Assembly: GCF_001584165.1 (NCBI RefSeq)
Contig: NZ_CP013233.1
Span: 4,038,620-4,102,619 of the forward strand
DNA: 64,000 bases
Source of the DNA: Collimonas arenae
Lineage (GTDB): Bacteria > Pseudomonadota > Gammaproteobacteria > Burkholderiales > Burkholderiaceae_D
Direction of reading: 5' to 3'
Below the pieces are notes generated by a model. It worked only from the letters and a program-made list of their open reading frames with translations. It was not told the DNA's origin and did not search any database. Shown one piece after another: positions 62,432 to 64,000 of this stretch (position 1 is the first letter of the stretch; each line of letters starts with the position of its first letter). The position numbers and the translations under genes were made by a program.

Positions 62432-62452
62432 GGCCGCCGCGGCGACCTTATT
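62427..62452. terminator. Terminator between the DciA-like gene and lpxC
   Basis: AATAAGG (62427-62433) pairs with CCTTATT (62446-62452) around the self-complementary CGCCGCGGCG. The A-run at 62421-62428 gives a U-tract on the minus strand for lpxC. Confidence 0.7.
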
Positions 62453-62489
62453 CAATGAGAAACTTTTCAAACGAGTAGGTAATCTCCGC

Positions 62490-63425
62490 TCAGTTCAGGG
62501 CCCACTCTTGTCCAACCTGGCGCTGATAGGCGCCGGGCGCCTCCGCCAGCTCATCGAAACTGACCACTTCATAGGCGTGCGGCTGGGCCAGCAACGCACG
62601 CAACAACTGGTTATTCAATCCATGGCCCGACTTGTGCGCAGTGTAGCTGGCCAGTAGCGGATGGCCGATAAGATACAGGTCGCCGATGGCGTCAAGAATC
62701 TTGTGACGCACGAATTCGTTTTCATAACGCAGGCCATCGCTGTTCAAGATACGGTACTCATCCATCACGATCGCGTTTTCCAGCGAACCGCCGCGTGCCA
62801 ATCCAAGGCCGCGCATGGTTTCCACATCCTGCATGAATCCAAAAGTACGCGCGCGCGCCACTTCCTTCACATACGATTCAGTGCTGAAATCCACCTCTGC
62901 GGTCTGGCCAGTGCCATCCACAGCAGGATGATTGAACTCGATGAAAAACTTCAGCTTGAAACCGTTGCACGGTTCCAGCCGCGCCCATTTTTCACGATCG
63001 CCCTGGCCTTCACGCACTTCCACAGTTTTCTTGATGCGGACAAATTTCTTGGCGGCGTTCTGTTCTTCCAGCCCGGCTTGCTGCAGCAGGAATACGAACG
63101 ACGATGCAGAGCCGTCCATGATCGGAATTTCTTCCGCGGTCACGTCAACATACAAGTTATCGATGCCGAGCCCGGAACAGGCCGACATCAAGTGTTCGAT
63201 GGTCGATACGCGCACCCCATCCTTGACCAGCACCGACGCCATGCGCGTATCGCCGACTTCGGTCGCTTTCGCAGGAAAATCGACAGGCGGATCGATATCG
63301 ACACGACGGAAAATGATTCCGGTATCGATGGCAGCAGGACGCAAGGTCAACTCGACCTTGGTGCCGGAATGGACGCCAATGCCTGTCGTCTTGACAATTT
63401 TCTTGATAGTGCGTTGTTTCAACAT
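62490..63425 (-). CDS. lpxC: UDP-3-O-acyl-N-acetylglucosamine deacetylase LpxC
   Basis: LpxC commits the cell to lipid A synthesis. The start ATG 63425 ([21 protein letters not shown]) is the family N-terminus; the longer open frame to 63518 is rejected. The 311-residue zinc enzyme has [15 protein letters not shown] and [14 protein letters not shown] with the metal His and catalytic His. It is complete. Confidence 0.95.
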   Translation of the reverse strand: MLKQRTIKKIVKTTGIGVHSGTKVELTLRPAAIDTGIIFRRVDIDPPVDFPAKATEVGDTRMASVLVKDGVRVSTIEHLMSACSGLGIDNLYVDVTAEEIPIMDGSASSFVFLLQQAGLEEQNAAKKFVRIKKTVEVREGQGDREKWARLEPCNGFKLKFFIEFNHPAVDGTGQTAEVDFSTESYVKEVARARTFGFMQDVETMRGLGLARGGSLENAIVMDEYRILNSDGLRYENEFVRHKILDAIGDLYLIGHPLLASYTAHKSGHGLNNQLLRALLAQPHAYEVVSFDELAEAPGAYQRQVGQEWALN

Positions 63426-63518
63426 GATGACATTATAAGTCTGACTGATAATTATTCTGTAACGATGTGTAGTCGCTGTTGGGTAAAAAATACGCAATGA
63501 TTTTTTGCCAATAAACAA

Positions 63519-63543
63519 AAAGCGGCGCCTGAAGCGCCGCTTT
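63519..63543 (-). terminator. Terminator of the peroxiredoxin gene
   Basis: AAAGCGGCGC (63519-63528) pairs with GCGCCGCTTT (63534-63543) around CTGAA. A run of A on the left gives the U-tract on the minus strand. Confidence 0.85.
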
Positions 63544-63581
63544 GCTTATCCAGGGCCTGTTGACCCTGGCAGGATGAATGA

Positions 63582-64000
63582 TCAGCCCAGTTGCGCCAGC
63601 AGGGTTTCTGCATTGGACACTTCAAACTTGCCGCCTTCTTCTACGTTCAATTGCTTAACCACGCCGTCTTCGACCAATGCCGAGAAGCGTTGCGAGCGAA
63701 CGCCCATGCCGAATTTGCCGAAATCGGCATCCAGGCCTAGCGCCTTGACGAAATCGGCATTGCCGTCGGCCAGCAAACGGACGATGCCGGTGGCTTTCTG
63801 GTCACGGCCCCATGCGCCCATGACGAACGCGTCGTTGACCGAGATTGCCCAGATTTCATCGACGCCCTTGGCCTTGAAGTCTGCTGCATGCTGGATATAG
63901 CCAGGCAAATGCTTGGCCGAGCAAGTTGGAGTGAATGCGCCTGGTACGGCGAACAAGGCGATTTTCTTGCCCTTGACTAGGTCGCTGACGTTGAACGAAT
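63582..64000 (-). CDS. Peroxiredoxin, Prx5-like (partial, N-terminus outside window)
   Basis: The 3' 139 codons of an AhpC/TSA-superfamily peroxidase are present. The peroxidatic Cys is in GAFTPTCSAKHLPGY; AISVNDAFVMGAWGRDQ and the conserved Arg segment GVRSQRFSALVEDG are typical of Prx5. Reading continues to the window edge (FNVSDLVKGKKIALFAVP), so the start lies beyond it. It reduces hydroperoxides with glutaredoxin or thioredoxin. Confidence 0.9.
   Translation of the reverse strand, partial: SFNVSDLVKGKKIALFAVPGAFTPTCSAKHLPGYIQHAADFKAKGVDEIWAISVNDAFVMGAWGRDQKATGIVRLLADGNADFVKALGLDADFGKFGMGVRSQRFSALVEDGVVKQLNVEEGGKFEVSNAETLLAQLG

Overview
This window looks like chromosomal core sequence from a betaproteobacterium of the order Burkholderiales, most likely family Oxalobacteraceae (Herbaspirillum/Collimonas-like). 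The basis is gene content and protein character: type IV pilus genes pilSR and pilBCD, ampD beside pilR, a SWIB-domain basic protein, CNP1-like and DUF3429 proteins, and the pilD-coaE-zapD-yacG order. The genus cannot be fixed from the sequence alone. There are no insertion sequences, prophage genes, CRISPR arrays or rRNA genes. Two tRNA genes are present (Phe-GAA and Pro-CGG).

Layout. 0.4-5.2 kb, minus strand: nrdA-nrdB (class Ia ribonucleotide reductase) behind a promoter with two NrdR-type boxes and a leader of about 400 nt. A 90-bp palindromic repeat sits between the two genes. 5.2-10.3 kb, minus: a cytochrome c assembly protein, a small PP0621-like protein, pilS, pilR and ampD. 10.6-12.7 kb, plus: ffh and a SWIB protein. 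12.8-16.7 kb, minus: an apparent operon of three exported proteins (lipoprotein alkaline phosphatase, secreted alkaline phosphatase, His-rich secreted protein) behind a double-palindrome operator. 17-24 kb: a lytic transglycosylase and proS, then rppH and a CNP1 protein on the plus strand, then proB, obgE, rpmA and rplU on the minus strand. 24.7-30.8 kb: grxD-ubiX, then M61 peptidase, DUF3429, a MobA-like nucleotidyltransferase, dsbC and a ubiquinone-type hydroxylase. 31-33.3 kb: tRNA-Phe and minCDE. 33.7-38.5 kb: a response regulator, a LysM/FecR periplasmic protein and a CHASE2 histidine kinase, the most interesting accessory-like module. 38.6-42.8 kb: hemA, prfA, dsbB, prmC. 42.9-49 kb: aqpZ, tex, ispB, tRNA-Pro and a CNNM/CorC-type transporter. 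49.2-54.9 kb: pilB-pilC-pilD-coaE-zapD-yacG. 54.9-64 kb: a MutT-like Nudix protein, a DUF815 ATPase, argJ, secA, an M23 peptidase, a DciA/DUF721 protein, lpxC and a peroxiredoxin cut by the window end.

An unusual property of the sequence affects many entries. Twelve genes carry 15 apparent single-base deletions, nearly all explicable as shortening of a run of identical bases. In each case the reading frame resumes with convincing family sequence, and adding the missing bases back gives a whole number of codons. Several affected genes are normally essential or near-essential (ffh, secA, rpmA). I therefore treat these as probable base-calling errors and give the reconstructed full extents as genes. 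Readers who need biology rather than assembly artefacts should verify these sites first.

Functionally the window joins nucleotide supply, protein export and folding (ffh, secA, dsbB, dsbC), envelope construction and division (lpxC, minCDE, zapD, M23, AmpD), cofactor biosynthesis (hemA, ubiX, ispB, coaE) and type IV pilus assembly with its PilSR regulators. Two loci look like candidates for less-described biology: the RR/FecR-LysM/CHASE2-kinase module and the three-gene exported phosphatase operon.
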